DNA from: Acanthacorydalis orientalis
Lineage: Eukaryota > Arthropoda > Insecta > Megaloptera > Corydalidae
Length of the DNA: 64,000 bases
Assembly: GCA_034766995.1 (NCBI GenBank)
Contig: CM068322.1
Span: forward strand, 6,318,089 to 6,382,088
Reading direction: 5' to 3'
In this document: positions 36,101-43,189 of the stretch, piece by piece
Numbering within the stretch: position 1 is the stretch's first letter
Layout: each line of letters begins with the position of its first letter
The notes under the pieces: generated by a model
What the model saw: only the letters and a program-made list of their open reading frames with translations
Told to the model about the DNA's origin: nothing
Database searches by the model: none
Program-made: the position numbers and the translations under genes

Positions 36101-36531
36101 TCTTACGTGTGAATTTTCGGTATTATAATCTATGATATTTGATATTATTGAATTCAATTAACTGTGTTACAGTAAGAACACGTGTAATGTAGGAAAATGT
36201 GTGCATAACGTGTCAAAAGTATGACTCACCTGAGAAACGGACTGCGATCCCTGAAATAACTGAGATATGTCTCATCTCGATACATGTATCGCAGATCGTT
36301 CTTGCAGCCGACGAGCAGCACCGGAGTTTGCGGACAGAAGCGTCGTATCTCAGGATACCACATCAGCTTGCAGTTACGCAACGAGACAGGGTTGTTGATG
36401 GAGAAGCACAGCAGGACGACGTCCGATCGACCGTATGCGAAACGCCTATCCTTCTCGTGGTCGCCAAACGTGTCCCAAAGGCGCAGGGACACGTTGACGC
36501 CGTCGACGACCTCCCATGACCGTTCCAGCAC
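1915..36531 (-). CDS. RhoBTB: RhoBTB: atypical Rho GTPase with tandem BTB domains (spliced, 5' partial)
   Basis: Ten exons with GT/AG borders join in frame to 681 residues plus TGA. Order: end of a Rho-like GTPase domain (about residues 1-155, numbered from the first visible codon) with G3 WDTFG (19-23), G4 CKND (76-79) and G5-like ETSV (127-130); a proline-rich linker (PFKPPKP); a first BTB domain split by a long low-similarity insert; a second BTB domain (about 440-560, core [10 protein letters not shown]); and a conserved C-terminal region with [16 protein letters not shown]. This is the RhoBTB1/2 plan of animals. Family members bind Cullin-3 through BTB and act as ubiquitin-ligase adaptors; their GTPase domain is atypical. 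About 60 N-terminal residues (start codon, P-loop, switch I) are absent, and I found no matching exon between 36.6 and 64 kb. Long introns (14.9, 6.8, 6.7 and 3.5 kb) are packed with transposon relics. Identification is secure; exon borders are inferred by eye. Confidence 0.95.
2189..2337 (-). CDS. RhoBTB: RhoBTB exon: C-terminal conserved region
   Basis: Starts [20 protein letters not shown] and ends [17 protein letters not shown] with the Trp codon split over the junction. The flanking introns are only 62 and 69 bases. The acceptor is TTTTTTATAG and the donor GTTAGT. Confidence 0.94.
2400..2642 (-). CDS. RhoBTB: RhoBTB exon: BTB2 C-terminal half
   Basis: 81 codons in phase 0: [20 protein letters not shown], then [18 protein letters not shown], ending [10 protein letters not shown] before donor GTACAT. 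The acceptor TTTTCTAG is strong. Helices after the BTB core resemble the BACK-like C-terminal part of RhoBTBs. Confidence 0.94.
2955..3239 (-). CDS. RhoBTB: RhoBTB exon: end of BTB1 and start of BTB2
   Basis: 95 codons in phase 0 from [14 protein letters not shown] (last helices of BTB1) through [39 protein letters not shown] and [11 protein letters not shown] (BTB2 core). The acceptor is GCATTGCAG at 3240-3246. An open frame runs further upstream to a Met at 3272, but those residues are intronic because CELQ|EMRQ restores the family sequence. The donor is GTAAGA. Confidence 0.94.
7212..7276. repeat. Direct repeat, copy 1
   Basis: About 65 bases, from TTTATTCTGCTGACAAATGA to CAACCCATCTAAAT, recur at 8240-8303 with a few substitutions. 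The pair is about 1.0 kb apart in the same orientation and may be two ends of one lost element or two dispersed copies. Confidence 0.6.
8240..8303. repeat. Direct repeat, copy 2
   Basis: Second copy of the repeat at 7212-7276; shared strings include ATCAGAAGCG and CAACCCATCTAAAT. Confidence 0.6.
9290..9365 (-). repeat. Dispersed repeat resembling a Penelope-element end
   Basis: The reverse complement contains CTGAAGATAGCACACGTACC followed by GAAACTAGTAGTG and then GATCCAAAAGAATGAAA. Related copies lie at 26839-26900, 26985-27060 and (other orientation) 27085-27155. The CTGAAGA...GAAAC arrangement with a short possible stem between is like the hammerhead-type core in Penelope-like element ends; this match is from memory and approximate. 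Confidence 0.45.
9458..9822 (+). mobile_element. mariner 3' fragment
   Basis: Encodes in broken frames the mariner transposase C-terminal region, including [17 protein letters not shown] (the catalytic-region D motif), and ends in GAAATCGGATATTTCATATT, matching the inner part of the terminal repeat of the element at 23287-24556. The outermost terminal bases are missing. The left edge abuts a TA microsatellite at 9404-9457. Confidence 0.85.
10001..10259 (-). CDS. RhoBTB: RhoBTB exon: insert end and BTB1 C-terminal half
   Basis: Completes Lys, then [18 protein letters not shown] and onward to a typical BTB segment [19 protein letters not shown]. It ends CELQ before donor GTGAGT (9995-10000). 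It is separated from the previous exon by only 77 bases. The Met at 10258 is internal, not a start. Confidence 0.92.
10337..10422 (-). CDS. RhoBTB: RhoBTB small exon in the BTB1 insert (86 bases)
   Basis: Reads [18 protein letters not shown] then [10 protein letters not shown], an acidic/polar segment of the BTB1 insert. The acceptor TTTTTTCAATAG is strong and the donor is GTGAGT. It ends with two bases of a Lys codon that the next exon completes. The exon itself begins GTGAGT, a donor-like string directly after the acceptor. Confidence 0.8.
10423..10639 (-). other. Short RhoBTB intron (217 bases)
   Basis: AT-rich, no features beyond splice sites. It separates the 66- and 86-base exons. Confidence 0.75.
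10590..11043. repeat. Source copy of an intragenic duplication including the 66-base exon
   Basis: This segment matches about 34880-35470 in patches, in the same orientation: AATACTGAAAACT, ATATAAATGA, AATTTTGAATTGA, TTTGTTTATAT and others in the same order. The match stops at the piggyBac-like insertion at 11044. Confidence 0.6.
10640..10705 (-). CDS. RhoBTB: RhoBTB small exon in the BTB1 insert (66 bases)
   Basis: 22 codons in phase 0: [20 protein letters not shown] with a flanking V and M. The acceptor is ATAG without a strong pyrimidine tract; the donor is GTAAAT. I do not recognise a family-wide motif here; it belongs to the variable insert inside BTB1. A decayed copy of this exon and its flanks lies at about 34.9 kb. 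Being a multiple of three, the exon could be skipped without loss of frame. Confidence 0.75.
11044..11613 (+). mobile_element. piggyBac-like relic 1 (5' end and transposase N-terminal part)
   Basis: Begins at a TTAA target (11044-11047) followed by CCCTTTCGCAACGACGGGCG, typical of a piggyBac terminal repeat. Two open frames follow: [10 protein letters not shown] and [20 protein letters not shown] (N-terminal part of DDE_Tnp_1_7), then after a deletion and a frame change [20 protein letters not shown]. The conserved W-to-LGI region between them is missing. The relic stops near 11613 and a second, different piggyBac relic follows at once. Confidence 0.8.
11640..13440 (+). pseudogene. piggyBac-like transposase relic 2
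   Basis: An acidic N-terminus ([16 protein letters not shown] near 11786) is followed by [18 protein letters not shown], then HIALLLHIQ, the second catalytic region [15 protein letters not shown] with [11 protein letters not shown] (about 12418-12515), [18 protein letters not shown] (about 12955-13005), [18 protein letters not shown] (about 13191) and a Cys-rich end CVVCCSK...[10 protein letters not shown]...CFNTYHT. This is the domain order of DDE_Tnp_1_7 proteins with the C-terminal zinc-binding domain. Stops and frameshifts are frequent, so it is dead. No matching 3' terminal repeat plus TTAA was seen before the TA microsatellite at 13446. Confidence 0.85.
13446..13483. repeat. TA microsatellite
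   Basis: 38 bases of alternating TA directly after the piggyBac-like relic. Confidence 0.95.
13639..13907. mobile_element. Possible solo LTR
   Basis: A GC-elevated block that begins TGTTAAGACCCGAGTATG and ends TTTGACATTACA (TG...CA), with AATAAA near its 3' third (13859-13864). This layout suits an LTR. No matching target duplication is evident (GTTAT left, GAAGC right), so the ends may be wrong or the block may be something else. Confidence 0.3.
14636..14700. repeat. TA microsatellite followed by TG repeat
   Basis: About 33 bases of TA, then a TG-rich stretch to 14700. Confidence 0.95.
14983..15022. repeat. TA microsatellite
   Basis: About 40 bases, ending in TACATACATACA. Confidence 0.95.
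16333..16656. mobile_element. hAT-type MITE with perfect 8-base target duplication
   Basis: Flanked on both sides by TCTATTAC (16325-16332 and 16657-16664). The ends are CAGTGTTGCACTCGGGA and, inverted, CAGTGGCGCATCCAGGGG. Eight-base duplications and CAGTG ends are hallmarks of hAT elements. It is 324 bases with no coding potential, hence non-autonomous. A shorter inverted relative lies at 50051-50278. Confidence 0.88.
17391..17633 (-). CDS. RhoBTB: RhoBTB exon: proline linker and start of BTB1
   Basis: 81 codons in phase 0. It starts [15 protein letters not shown], the linker that follows the GTPase domain in the family, then [20 protein letters not shown] and [15 protein letters not shown], the first strand-helix unit of a BTB fold. 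The tail is Ser-rich (RSSSESSM). The acceptor is TTTCAG and the donor GTTAGT (17385-17390). Confidence 0.92.
17946..18014. repeat. TA microsatellite (about 69 bases)
   Basis: Near-perfect alternating TA; a second long tract follows about 100 bases later. Confidence 0.95.
18118..18214. repeat. TA microsatellite (about 97 bases)
   Basis: Alternating TA with one interruption (TAAATA) near its right end. Confidence 0.95.
18900..19980 (+). pseudogene. Decayed coding relic, family not recognised
   Basis: Three open stretches follow each other in two alternating frames with overlaps at the shifts: 19199-19525 (ESFRDQPR end), 19407-19694 (from [17 protein letters not shown]) and 19691-19978 (from [16 protein letters not shown]). 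Joined conceptually they give roughly 250 residues of mixed, non-repetitive composition, such as [33 protein letters not shown] and [16 protein letters not shown]. Codon variety and GC content exceed the surroundings, which argues for former coding sequence. A weaker open stretch with [10 protein letters not shown] lies upstream near 18940. I cannot name the family; a transposon protein, an integrated viral gene or a retrocopy are all possible. Confidence 0.5.
20355..20406. repeat. TA tract with perfect inverted flanks
   Basis: ATGAAAAC, then about 36 bases of TA, then GTTTTCAT. The whole 52 bases form one palindrome that could extrude as a hairpin. Confidence 0.9.
21095..21302 (-). CDS. RhoBTB: RhoBTB exon: end of the GTPase domain
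   Basis: The acceptor TTTGCAG is followed by GGCAACTAG. With the two carried-over bases it reads [20 protein letters not shown], then the G5-like ETSV, then [15 protein letters not shown], the final Rho helix. The exon ends KRVQRPLLQ before donor GTACTT (21091-21094 plus following bases) and leaves phase 0. The 14.9 kb intron in front of it is the longest fully contained intron. Confidence 0.93.
23287..24556 (+). mobile_element. Near full-length, inactivated mariner element
   Basis: 1270 bases flanked by TA. The left terminal repeat TTAGGTTATTAAGTACGAAA continuing TGTCCGATTT and the inverted right end TTAGGTCATTAAATATGAAA continuing TGTCCGATTT match at most positions over 30 bases. The transposase begins at 23465 ([20 protein letters not shown]) with the HTH region [17 protein letters not shown] and stops at 23774. 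The rest survives in broken frames, including TVFTRPC / [17 protein letters not shown] near 24250. Full-length mariners are about 1.3 kb with about 345 residues, so little is missing but many frameshifts and stops make it dead. Confidence 0.93.
23465..23776 (+). pseudogene. mariner transposase, N-terminal open part
   Basis: 103 residues cover the paired-like DNA-binding domain: two helix-turn-helix units with [17 protein letters not shown] and [20 protein letters not shown], then [20 protein letters not shown]. The TAA after DHLK breaks the frame; the next codons ([11 protein letters not shown]) continue the family sequence, so the stop is a point lesion. Confidence 0.9.
24577..24655 (+). repeat. 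tRNA-like A-box string between short direct repeats
   Basis: TAGCTCAGTTGCTCCGCGCG (24583-24602) resembles an RNA polymerase III A box of a tRNA. CGAACAGTAG occurs before it and again at about 24644-24653. No convincing B box is present, so a functional tRNA is unlikely; a decayed tRNA-derived SINE head is possible. It lies just outside the mariner right end. Confidence 0.25.
25520..25695. repeat. AT-rich inverted-repeat family copy
   Basis: The left arm ends in TACTTATGCGCATTCAAAT. The right arm, with AATCAAAAATAATCAAT and TTTTTGACCGAAATTTTTTG, is its inverted partner. See the finding on this family. Confidence 0.45.
25845..25894. repeat. TA microsatellite
   Basis: 50 bases of alternating TA. 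Confidence 0.95.
26839..27160. repeat. Cluster of Penelope-like end repeats, two direct and one inverted
   Basis: Three copies of a roughly 70-base unit: 26839-26900, 26985-27060 (TCCTTTTGGATAATTTGAGT ... CCACTACTAGTTTCGGCATG) and, inverted, 27085-27155 (CGAAGATAGTACACATGCGA ... GATCCAAAAGAAAC). The last two form a fold-back with a short spacer. The same unit occurs at 9290-9365. Confidence 0.6.
27480..27900 (+). pseudogene. Possible retroelement ORF1 relic
   Basis: [12 protein letters not shown] at 27476 is followed after a frame change by a polar open stretch at 27544-27792 ([20 protein letters not shown], then [17 protein letters not shown]). The charged, Ser/Asp-rich N-terminus suits a gag or ORF1 protein, but no conserved domain is visible. 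It neighbours the minus-strand ORF1-like relic at 28030-28575. Confidence 0.3.
27906..27989. repeat. Direct repeat, copy 1 (about 82 bases)
   Basis: ATAAATACTTATTACTTCTG through TTTTTATTGAAGGGTTGT to AATTTAAACT recurs at 28717-28800 with few differences. The two copies bracket an ORF1-like relic. Confidence 0.8.
28004..28039. repeat. TA microsatellite
   Basis: 36 bases. Confidence 0.95.
28030..28575 (-). pseudogene. Non-LTR retrotransposon ORF1-like relic
   Basis: Starts [16 protein letters not shown] near 28572. After frame changes it reads [20 protein letters not shown], then [20 protein letters not shown] and [20 protein letters not shown]. The pattern 'LIIE(F/L)-x-lxxxxKxx(L)K ... I-xxDxTxx...xRKxL' is that of the ORF1 single-strand-nucleic-acid-binding domain found in many insect LINEs. 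Several stops and shifts are present. Confidence 0.55.
28717..28800. repeat. Direct repeat, copy 2
   Basis: Partner of 27906-27989, about 811 bases away in the same orientation. Confidence 0.8.
29650..30110. promoter_or_regulatory. GC-elevated, non-repetitive intronic block (candidate regulatory DNA)
   Basis: Richer in CG dinucleotides than its surroundings (for example CGGCAAACGGGCGTCGTCC and CGCGGTCGGCGTGCAGTG) with no transposon similarity that I can see. It could be an enhancer, an internal promoter of RhoBTB or a conserved non-coding element. A 60-codon minus-strand frame (29846-30028) is not recognisable as protein. Confidence 0.3.
30169..30234. repeat. TA microsatellite
   Basis: About 66 bases, ending in GTATGTATG. 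Confidence 0.95.
31151..31415. repeat. AT-rich inverted-repeat family copy (both arms)
   Basis: The left arm GTTAAATTCACTTTCACAAA ... GAATGTTCAATATATGATTG is mirrored by the right arm AATGATTAATAATTATTTAT ... CATTTTTAATCAATTTTTT. It is a fold-back of about 265 bases without coding capacity. Confidence 0.65.
32443..32508. repeat. TA microsatellite with CATA interruptions
   Basis: About 65 bases. Confidence 0.95.
33122..33182. repeat. TA microsatellite
   Basis: 61 bases, uninterrupted. Confidence 0.95.
34880..35470 (-). pseudogene. Decayed duplicate of a RhoBTB exon and flanking intron
   Basis: Matches 10590-11043 in order and orientation. The exon-equivalent (34919-34956) keeps ATATAAATGA and the codons for SYxHQLK, but lacks about 28 internal bases. 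The acceptor ATAG has become ACCG and the final ATG is ATA, so it cannot act as the original exon. The flanking intron match (AATTTTGAATTGA, TTTGTTTATAT, TTTTTCTC, ACATTTTTTT) continues for several hundred bases to the right. Confidence 0.6.
36230..36531 (-). CDS. RhoBTB: RhoBTB exon: GTPase domain, G3 to after G4
   Basis: Encodes residues 1-101 of the visible protein, starting [11 protein letters not shown]. An acceptor CAG ends at 36532 and a donor GTGAGT lies at 36224-36229. WDTFG replaces the Rho-family DTAGQ, as in other RhoBTBs. The G4 box reads CKND, closer to the canonical NKxD than the CQLD I recall in human RhoBTB2. The exon ends in the middle of a codon (AG), which the next exon completes to Arg. 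A lone Met in an upstream frame is not the start: the homology runs straight into the acceptor, so the true start is further upstream. Confidence 0.93.
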
Positions 36532-36919
36532 CTGACGATGTAACGCAAGATCATATCATTCACACACGGACTGAAAACATATCAGAAACGCGATCGACGC
36601 GCAATCAGTAACTTTTGAATATCTCATTTTTAGAGTGGCGTGCAGATACGTATTGTATGAGTCGTTTTCTGATATTCAACTCTCTTTCGCAAGAAATCCA
36701 CGTACACGTTCAAACACAATGCATAACATTTACTTGTAAGAGTTGAGGGCATCACCTACATTTTTAACTTTTATAAATAGACATTTTATTTTTTTCTTTT
36801 ATTAAAACGTTCCAAAATTAAATACTGTTTGTTTTGATATGCTAAAGAGCTTTTCAACAACAATGCCACTATTCATAAAACACAGTTAACAAATCAAACA
36901 ATCATAAATATTTCCTGTC

Positions 36920-37325
36920 TTTATACTTTCAGAATAAGGGAATTTTCATCGAGATTTTTATATTAATAAACTATTGGACTTTTACAAATGAATTATTTTT
37001 CATCTCATAAACCACAAAAATATCTGATCTAAAATGTTCAATAAATGATTATTAAAGATTTTTTATTGCTACTTATGCGCATTTAATAATGATTCCATTA
37101 TCTTCAGAGAGCTTAGCTACAAACAAATCTCAACAAATACTTTTTTCTCAGATTTTTTTGATATCTTAACATTCTAAAGGTGATACTATTGGTATCTAAA
37201 TACTCATTAGTAACAATTAAAAATAATCAATAATCATTTATTGGACATTTTTGACCAGAAAAATGTTTTTTGTGGTATTTGAATTAAGAAAATTATTTCT
37301 CTGTGAGAGTGAATTTAACAAAAAC
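36920..37325. repeat. AT-rich inverted-repeat family copy (both arms)
   Basis: The left arm includes AAAATGTTCAATAAATGATT and TACTTATGCGCATTTAATAA. The right arm AATAATCAATAATCATTTAT and GACATTTTTGACCAGAAAAA is its inverted form, ending near GTGAATTTAAC. It is the largest and best arranged copy in the window. Confidence 0.7.
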
Positions 37326-38159
37326 TTTAAAACTGTATTATGAAATTATTGGACCTTTTAGGGACAAACATTTTATGGGGATGTTGAGTATCCCAAATTA
37401 GTAGTTCGGATGTTTATAGAACTAGTTGATTCAATTATGAAAGTGAAATACAATAGTATCAAATAGGTCAACTATAGTTTTTATGTTTAATCTCGATGTG
37501 ATTTCGATTATTATGAAAATATATATCGTATGTCATAGAATATAAAATACAGTTAAATTTTATTAACCAGAATGTATTTTATTTTTAGTTCCTAATATAA
37601 ATAATTATACTCTCGTCGAATTATAAAAATATATATTATAATGAGATATAAATGAGATCAGAATTACAATTGAATGATTTATTATTTGTAGTTCCATTAT
37701 TAAATTATTATAGTGGTTTATGTCAATAATTGCGAAAAACGCTGAAATGCACATATAATATGAAAGATAATTCACTCATATTGAGGAATACAGAAGCAGA
37801 ACTTCGATGTGTAATAAAGATAATTAGCTCTAAAAGTTATTTCGATTATTACACTCTTATTATAGCAAACAGAAGAAAAGAAAGCAGATTATTAATGTGT
37901 GACCATTTTGTAAAAGTGTTTAGAAATTTAATTAAATGCGATAGTAATTTTACGAAAATAATAAAAATGCACAATATAGGTCTAATTCACTTGTGCAAAT
38001 AAATATTTCTCTCGTTTCAAGTTGTAAAAAAATTCTAATACACATAAATAATAATCAGTGATTAATAATCATTTATTAAAAATATTTAATCAATTGATAT
38101 AAACAATATTTTATCGATTAAAAGATTAACCACTTCCTTAAATAAATTGCATATAGAAG

Positions 38160-38545
38160 ATTCGAAATTACTTTAAAAATTTCACTTCCCAGAATACTGG
38201 ATACTGACTATAAGGAATTCGGGAAGAAGATCCGATGTACACCGGTCAACTACAAACCAATCAGCTTTCTAGGCCCTCTGAATTAAATTTTCGAAAAAAT
38301 TAACTTCACAAGATTACAAAAATATAAGGAAGCCGTCAAAAACTGATAAACTGTTTGACTTCAGAAGAGAACTTTTGACTATACACCAAGTAATAAGAAC
38401 CACTGAACACATAATAGCATGATTCAGAAAGAAAATATATAAAGGGAATATAAAGGTACTTTTATGAATTGCATTGTTAAATGTAGAAAAAACATTTGAC
38501 ACTTCCTTACATTATAAATTAACGTAAAAACTATTACTACGGCAC
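38160..38545 (+). pseudogene. LINE reverse transcriptase fragment
   Basis: Broken frames read VNYKPISFLGPLN-IFEKIN (the NYRPISLL...xKIFEK motif that opens non-LTR reverse transcriptases), then LFDFRRELLTIHQVIRTTEH (DxQFGFR...TxHQ) and LNVEKTFDTSLHYKLT (the D-x-x-x-A-F-D catalytic motif, with the first Asp changed to Asn). At least three stops are present. The order is typical of Jockey-type elements. The fragment covers only the N-terminal half of the domain. Confidence 0.8.
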
Positions 38546-38941
38546 ACCCCCTTATCTCGTAAAGGGTGATTGGCGGGTATCTACGAAACTAATTCTTCTA
38601 CGTAAAAGTTGACAAGAAATTTATCAAGTTAATGATCAATGACAAAAATATATAAAAGCAAAAGTTAAAAACGCAAGGGTACAATGTGAGTGGAAACCTT
38701 TATAAACGATGATTTGATTTAAGCTTCCACATGGAAGTATTAGAAGGAGGCACAGGGGTTAAGAAAAGTCATGTTATATTTTATTTAGTATTTTAGTTCA
38801 ATTCAATACTAAAATACCATTGAACTAAAATACTAAATGGGGGATAACATGTTTTATTTAATTATGTTTAATACTTTCGCGTGGAAGCCTAAATGCAATC
38901 ACCTATATTATCAACTGTATTATTAACAAGTATATTACATT

Positions 38942-38944
<3 letters not shown>

Positions 38945-38986
<42 letters not shown>

Positions 38987-39014
38987 CCGAGAGGTATATA
39001 TATATATATATATA
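38945..39014. repeat. Two TA tracts split by CATACCGAGAGG
   Basis: 38945-38981 and 38996-39014. Confidence 0.9.
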
Positions 39015-39156
39015 CCCCGAGTTACATAAGGAATACGTTCCTTAAACCTTTACATACCTTAAATTTTACGTAAATCGAATTTTTAATTGACTTTAGTGTA
39101 ACTTCATAAGAAACTGGAATATTTATTATTATTATATGTATGTATATTATTTACAG

Positions 39157-39540
39157 TACTGTGCAAAACAGAAGCAACAAATTCTACGTTAACATTTAAG
39201 TGTATTTATTTTTTCTTCCAATTAGTTTACAATGATGTTAATAATGCATACTTATATATTGATGAAACAAAAAAAATGATACATTTTCAAAAATAATAAT
39301 AATTCACTAATATTAAAATGGCAACAAAAGCAAATAACTGCAATACATGAGAGTGGGCAAAACTAAAGCAATAAATCTAGTACTCTGTGTAAAGGTCACT
39401 ATTTTTAATAGCCTCAACACATCTGTATGGTATTGATGAAATTAAATTTAAAATAGTGGTAGTTTCGGGTATCATTTCCCATTATTTTTTTAATGTTTGA
39501 AACAGTTCCCGCTTGTTCCTAAAGCGTTCGCCCGCAGCTC
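39157..39540 (-). mobile_element. Tc1-like element 3' fragment
   Basis: The minus strand reads RNKRELFQTLKK-WEMIPETT, then ILNLISSIPYRCVEAIKNSD and LYTEY before TAG at 39377-39379. This is the C-terminus of Tc1-type transposases (kelw..ikeeWekIp...l..SmprR..avIk..G..tkY). About 210 bases downstream lies ACAGTACTGTGCAAAACAGA, a Tc1-type terminal repeat. The catalytic part is gone. Confidence 0.8.
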
Positions 39541-39829
39541 GTCGTTTGAGAATCCCAATATTCATTATTTTCATTAAATATATTTCACATTTTACAATTT
39601 AATTATGATACTTGCCATTTTATGAAGTGAAAGATTCTATCATAGAAATAAAAATTGCAATAATAATAAATACTAATAACAATTCAGTATAAAAAATAAC
39701 ATCATCACAAATAAAATCTAAAATGGTTTTACATTTCACTTCTAACATTGCTTAAAATAATAAAAGTTAAATGTTTAAATAAAAACGGACATTTAATTTG
39801 AATTGACTTTTGAACAACGACTGCAAAAT

Positions 39830-40122
39830 TATGCTATCAGCATCGTCTTTGTCGCCAGGTCAACGAATCGCCTGCAACAAAACACTCGACACGATTTCGT
39901 CCTCGACAAAGCGCTTGTTAAACGACTATAAAGCTGAATATAATTTTTTTTGCTGAAACGAATTCAATCTACTTTACAAGTACCGCAGTCAATACGACTT
40001 GGAATGTATTATATACTGCACGCGTTCCAAATAAGTCAATCACACAGAATAAAAGTTGAAATTTCAATTTCGACAATAATGAAGATATACTGTATACATG
40101 AACGACGTCATAATGAATATAG

Positions 40123-40187
<65 letters not shown>

Positions 40188-40600
40188 TGTAACTTATGAT
40201 TGCACTGTTAATTGTACACAAGAAAATGAAGAAGACACTAACACAACGCATATTGTTGTTCGGCCGATTGGCCGGGTGTCAATGTCCTATTGAAGTCAGA
40301 CAGTTTGAGAACAGTTTATCTTCGAATTGTTTGCACTATAAATAGCTGCGACACACGAGATGTGTTTATATTGTTAATACATGTCGTCGTCTATTCGATA
40401 ATAAGCTCTATGTGCGCCGCGTTTTCACTTACACTGACTATTTATTAGTTTCTCTCACCGTCATTGTCTTACTCTCACACACAACCTCTCACTATCCTAT
40501 CTCGTTTTTCTTTTATGCGTAGAATGACAACGTTAATTTGTCGGCATCGGATGGTTGCAATTCTATATTTACAGATTATAAAGATTAAGAATACGTCGTT
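39830..40600. promoter_or_regulatory. GC-elevated blocks with a TATA box
   Basis: 39835-39935 and 40190-40570 are richer in CG than the surroundings and non-repetitive apart from the TA tract between them. TATAAATAGC lies at 40338-40347 on the plus strand in a promoter-like setting (CACTATAAATAGCTGCGACA). It could be a real promoter, or an LTR: the second block can be read as TGTAAC ... TTTACA, but without visible target duplications. Confidence 0.3.
40123..40187. repeat. TA microsatellite
   Basis: About 60 bases, ending ACATATATG. Confidence 0.95.
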
Positions 40601-40670
40601 GAATTATTACAATTACGTGCTTGCTACATGAATTCCTTGGCATTTTTATGTAATAGAAGTCTGGCACTGA

Positions 40671-40832
40671 CGATAAATTCACTTTCAGAATCTCAACCTA
40701 AATACCACAAAAATGCTCTGAACAAAAATTTTCAATAAATGATTATTGATAATTTTTACTGGTACTTATGCGCATAAAGATGACGATTCCGTCATTCTTA
40801 GAGTGCTAAGATAAAAAAAACTGTGTGTACCT
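40671..40832. repeat. AT-rich inverted-repeat family, single arm
   Basis: AATTCACTTTCAGAATCTCA ... TTTTCAATAAATGATTATTG ... TACTTATGCGCATAAAGATG ... ATTCTTAGAGTGCTAAGA. The other arm is missing. Confidence 0.65.
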
Positions 40833-43189
40833 TAATGATCTGAGAATGATTTTAATAATTTATTTGTGCAAATTGTTTCATAATATTGATGAATTAAATT
40901 TTATGAAGTACTTTCAAATTGATCACAGTGGACGAAAGGACACTACATAATTGGTGTAGTTAATATTCCAATTTACACGATTTCATGCACAAATGTACTG
41001 TAGTAAAAGAAGATACATCATTGTTATTTTAGATTTGGAATGTTAATCAATACGCTATTACTTCAAATTTAGATATACTAAACTATCTAAATCATGCATT
41101 TTAAACTCCATGACCTACATCACGCATATGATATTGAAAATGAGTCACAAATAAAGGAAGAAAAACGGTTTTGTATTAGAAATGCATTTCATTAAATGAA
41201 TTAGTCCTGAAACTTGAAACCTTTAATCTACGCTCAACTGCTAAATGAATGAATAATATCTTAATCGTGAGCGTTTATGACTCTTTTTTATTTTTATAAT
41301 AGAAATAAATTACTTTTAATAAACATGTGTTCCTTAAAGCACATATTTTGCTAGCAAATTGTAGGAATTTGAAAAAACAATTAACTGACACACGTGAAGA
41401 AAAATATGCCATATTCATTATTTTGTTGTTTAAAACTGAGTTTCACGGTATTTAAACTAGTTCCAGTTATATATTACTGCATATAAATCATTTTTATTAA
41501 AATAATTTTGCAAATAAATTCAAACCGTGAGATGCCACGTTAGCATGCCTGACCTAAATATCTGTGATTTATTACAAAATAATAATAAGAAATACTACCT
41601 ACTCATGTCACATCAAAAAAAAGAATTATGGATTTTTATTTTTTTTGTTTTAGCTATTTCCATATAACAATAAAATAAGAATAAATGCATATTTCATTCA
41701 TAAAAAACTTGGGTAGGTGGCCCTGTCTTTTGCAGATTTAATTTTACTATTACATAAAGCGGCAAAGTAAAATTTAGAAACAGGACCTTTCCGTTCATAT
41801 AGGAGCTATTTTTTATTGTTTTTAATTGCTTTTATTGATTAACACAAAAGTATAAGTATTTTAATAACGATTCATTAGCATATTATATATTTTGAAAAGG
41901 TAACGTGTCATTAGATAAAGTATATTTACAACATTATATATTTTACAAATGCCCAATAAACAATAAACGACTCTCATAACAAATTGTGTAAAATTAGTGT
42001 AAAACTTGGATTTACTTTTAGATATATAGGACATTCCGCGTTAAACACAACCATAAATCCAATCAATATCTATATTATAAATTTGTTTACTTCAATAAAA
42101 TTATCAGTTTAAAAGACATAGATTTAATTCAAAACAAATGATAATGAAAACAAATTACAATCCGATTGTAACAAAATTAATGCATTCTAATAAAACCAAA
42201 AATAAATAGTAACTAGAAACTTTTTCGAGCAGAAATTACATTAAAATAAAATTCTTAAAAATATACTTTTTCCGTAAGTGTTTTGAATTTGTAATTGTAA
42301 TTAATCTGTTCAATTCTGATTAGGTTATTTCAAATGAGATCATATTTTATCCGATTTGATTTAAAAAGTGATACTTGATACCCATGACGTTACCAAATGG
42401 GTGTTGGCGCCACATCATAGAAATTTACCAAAATTATCAAACGACCCCCGTATATATATATATATTATCGTGTTTGTCTTCACATTAAAAAGTACGCACC
42501 ACAAAATTTCTGTATCTAAAATAATGTTGTTATTGAATGGTTTAGCAACACCGTGAATATTTTTTAACTTCGTTCGAGCAACTGTAATAGTATTTTAAGC
42601 ATAAAATAATTTTAAGGTATTTTTTTATCGACTGCTACTCGACTTATACGGGTGATAGACTAATAATTTCGCTCTGAAAATTCTCAATAGAAAATGAAGA
42701 AAAATGCGAATATTTTCCTCTATAGAGATATCACCTTTAGAGTGTAATAAGGTATATCAAAGTTAGTAGTACAAAATATGTTCATAAATCAGTAATTACC
42801 CTAATCAGAAATTTGTTGAAAATTTAAGCTGATACACTTGAGATAGATAAAAAACACATTAACTATATTTTAATGTGTGAAAATAGTTACAAAATACTGC
42901 GGTATCCATGAAGAAATACATTTCGTACTGATGGACGAAGTGAAGATTTAATGTTTCTTTGAAAGTGAACGCTCAATTTCTGTATTAAATAAATAAATTC
43001 TATCTGAAACGTTTCATTTTTTAAATTTCATCACTGGTAAAGATAACCCTTATCGGTCGGTTTGTTTTTACAAAAAGTTTCTGCAGGTCTGAGTTTTTTT
43101 AACAGTTTAACAGTTTTATAACATTTGTTACTATTACTATAAATTTCAATAAAGAAAACAATTCATTTTTACATAAATACTTATGAATT

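Larger units (their letters stand above)
21303..36229 (-). other. RhoBTB intron, 14.9 kb
   Basis: Contains a near full-length mariner (23287-24556), inverted-repeat family copies (25520-25695, 31151-31415), Penelope-like end repeats (26839-27160), LINE relics (27480-28800), a GC-elevated non-repetitive block (29650-30110), several TA tracts and the decayed duplicate exon (34880-35470). Stretches 21.4-23.2, 24.7-25.5, 32.5-33.1 and 35.5-36.2 kb show nothing I can identify. Open frames at 24852-25253, 33420-33758 and 34281-34685 resemble nothing I know. Confidence 0.6.
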
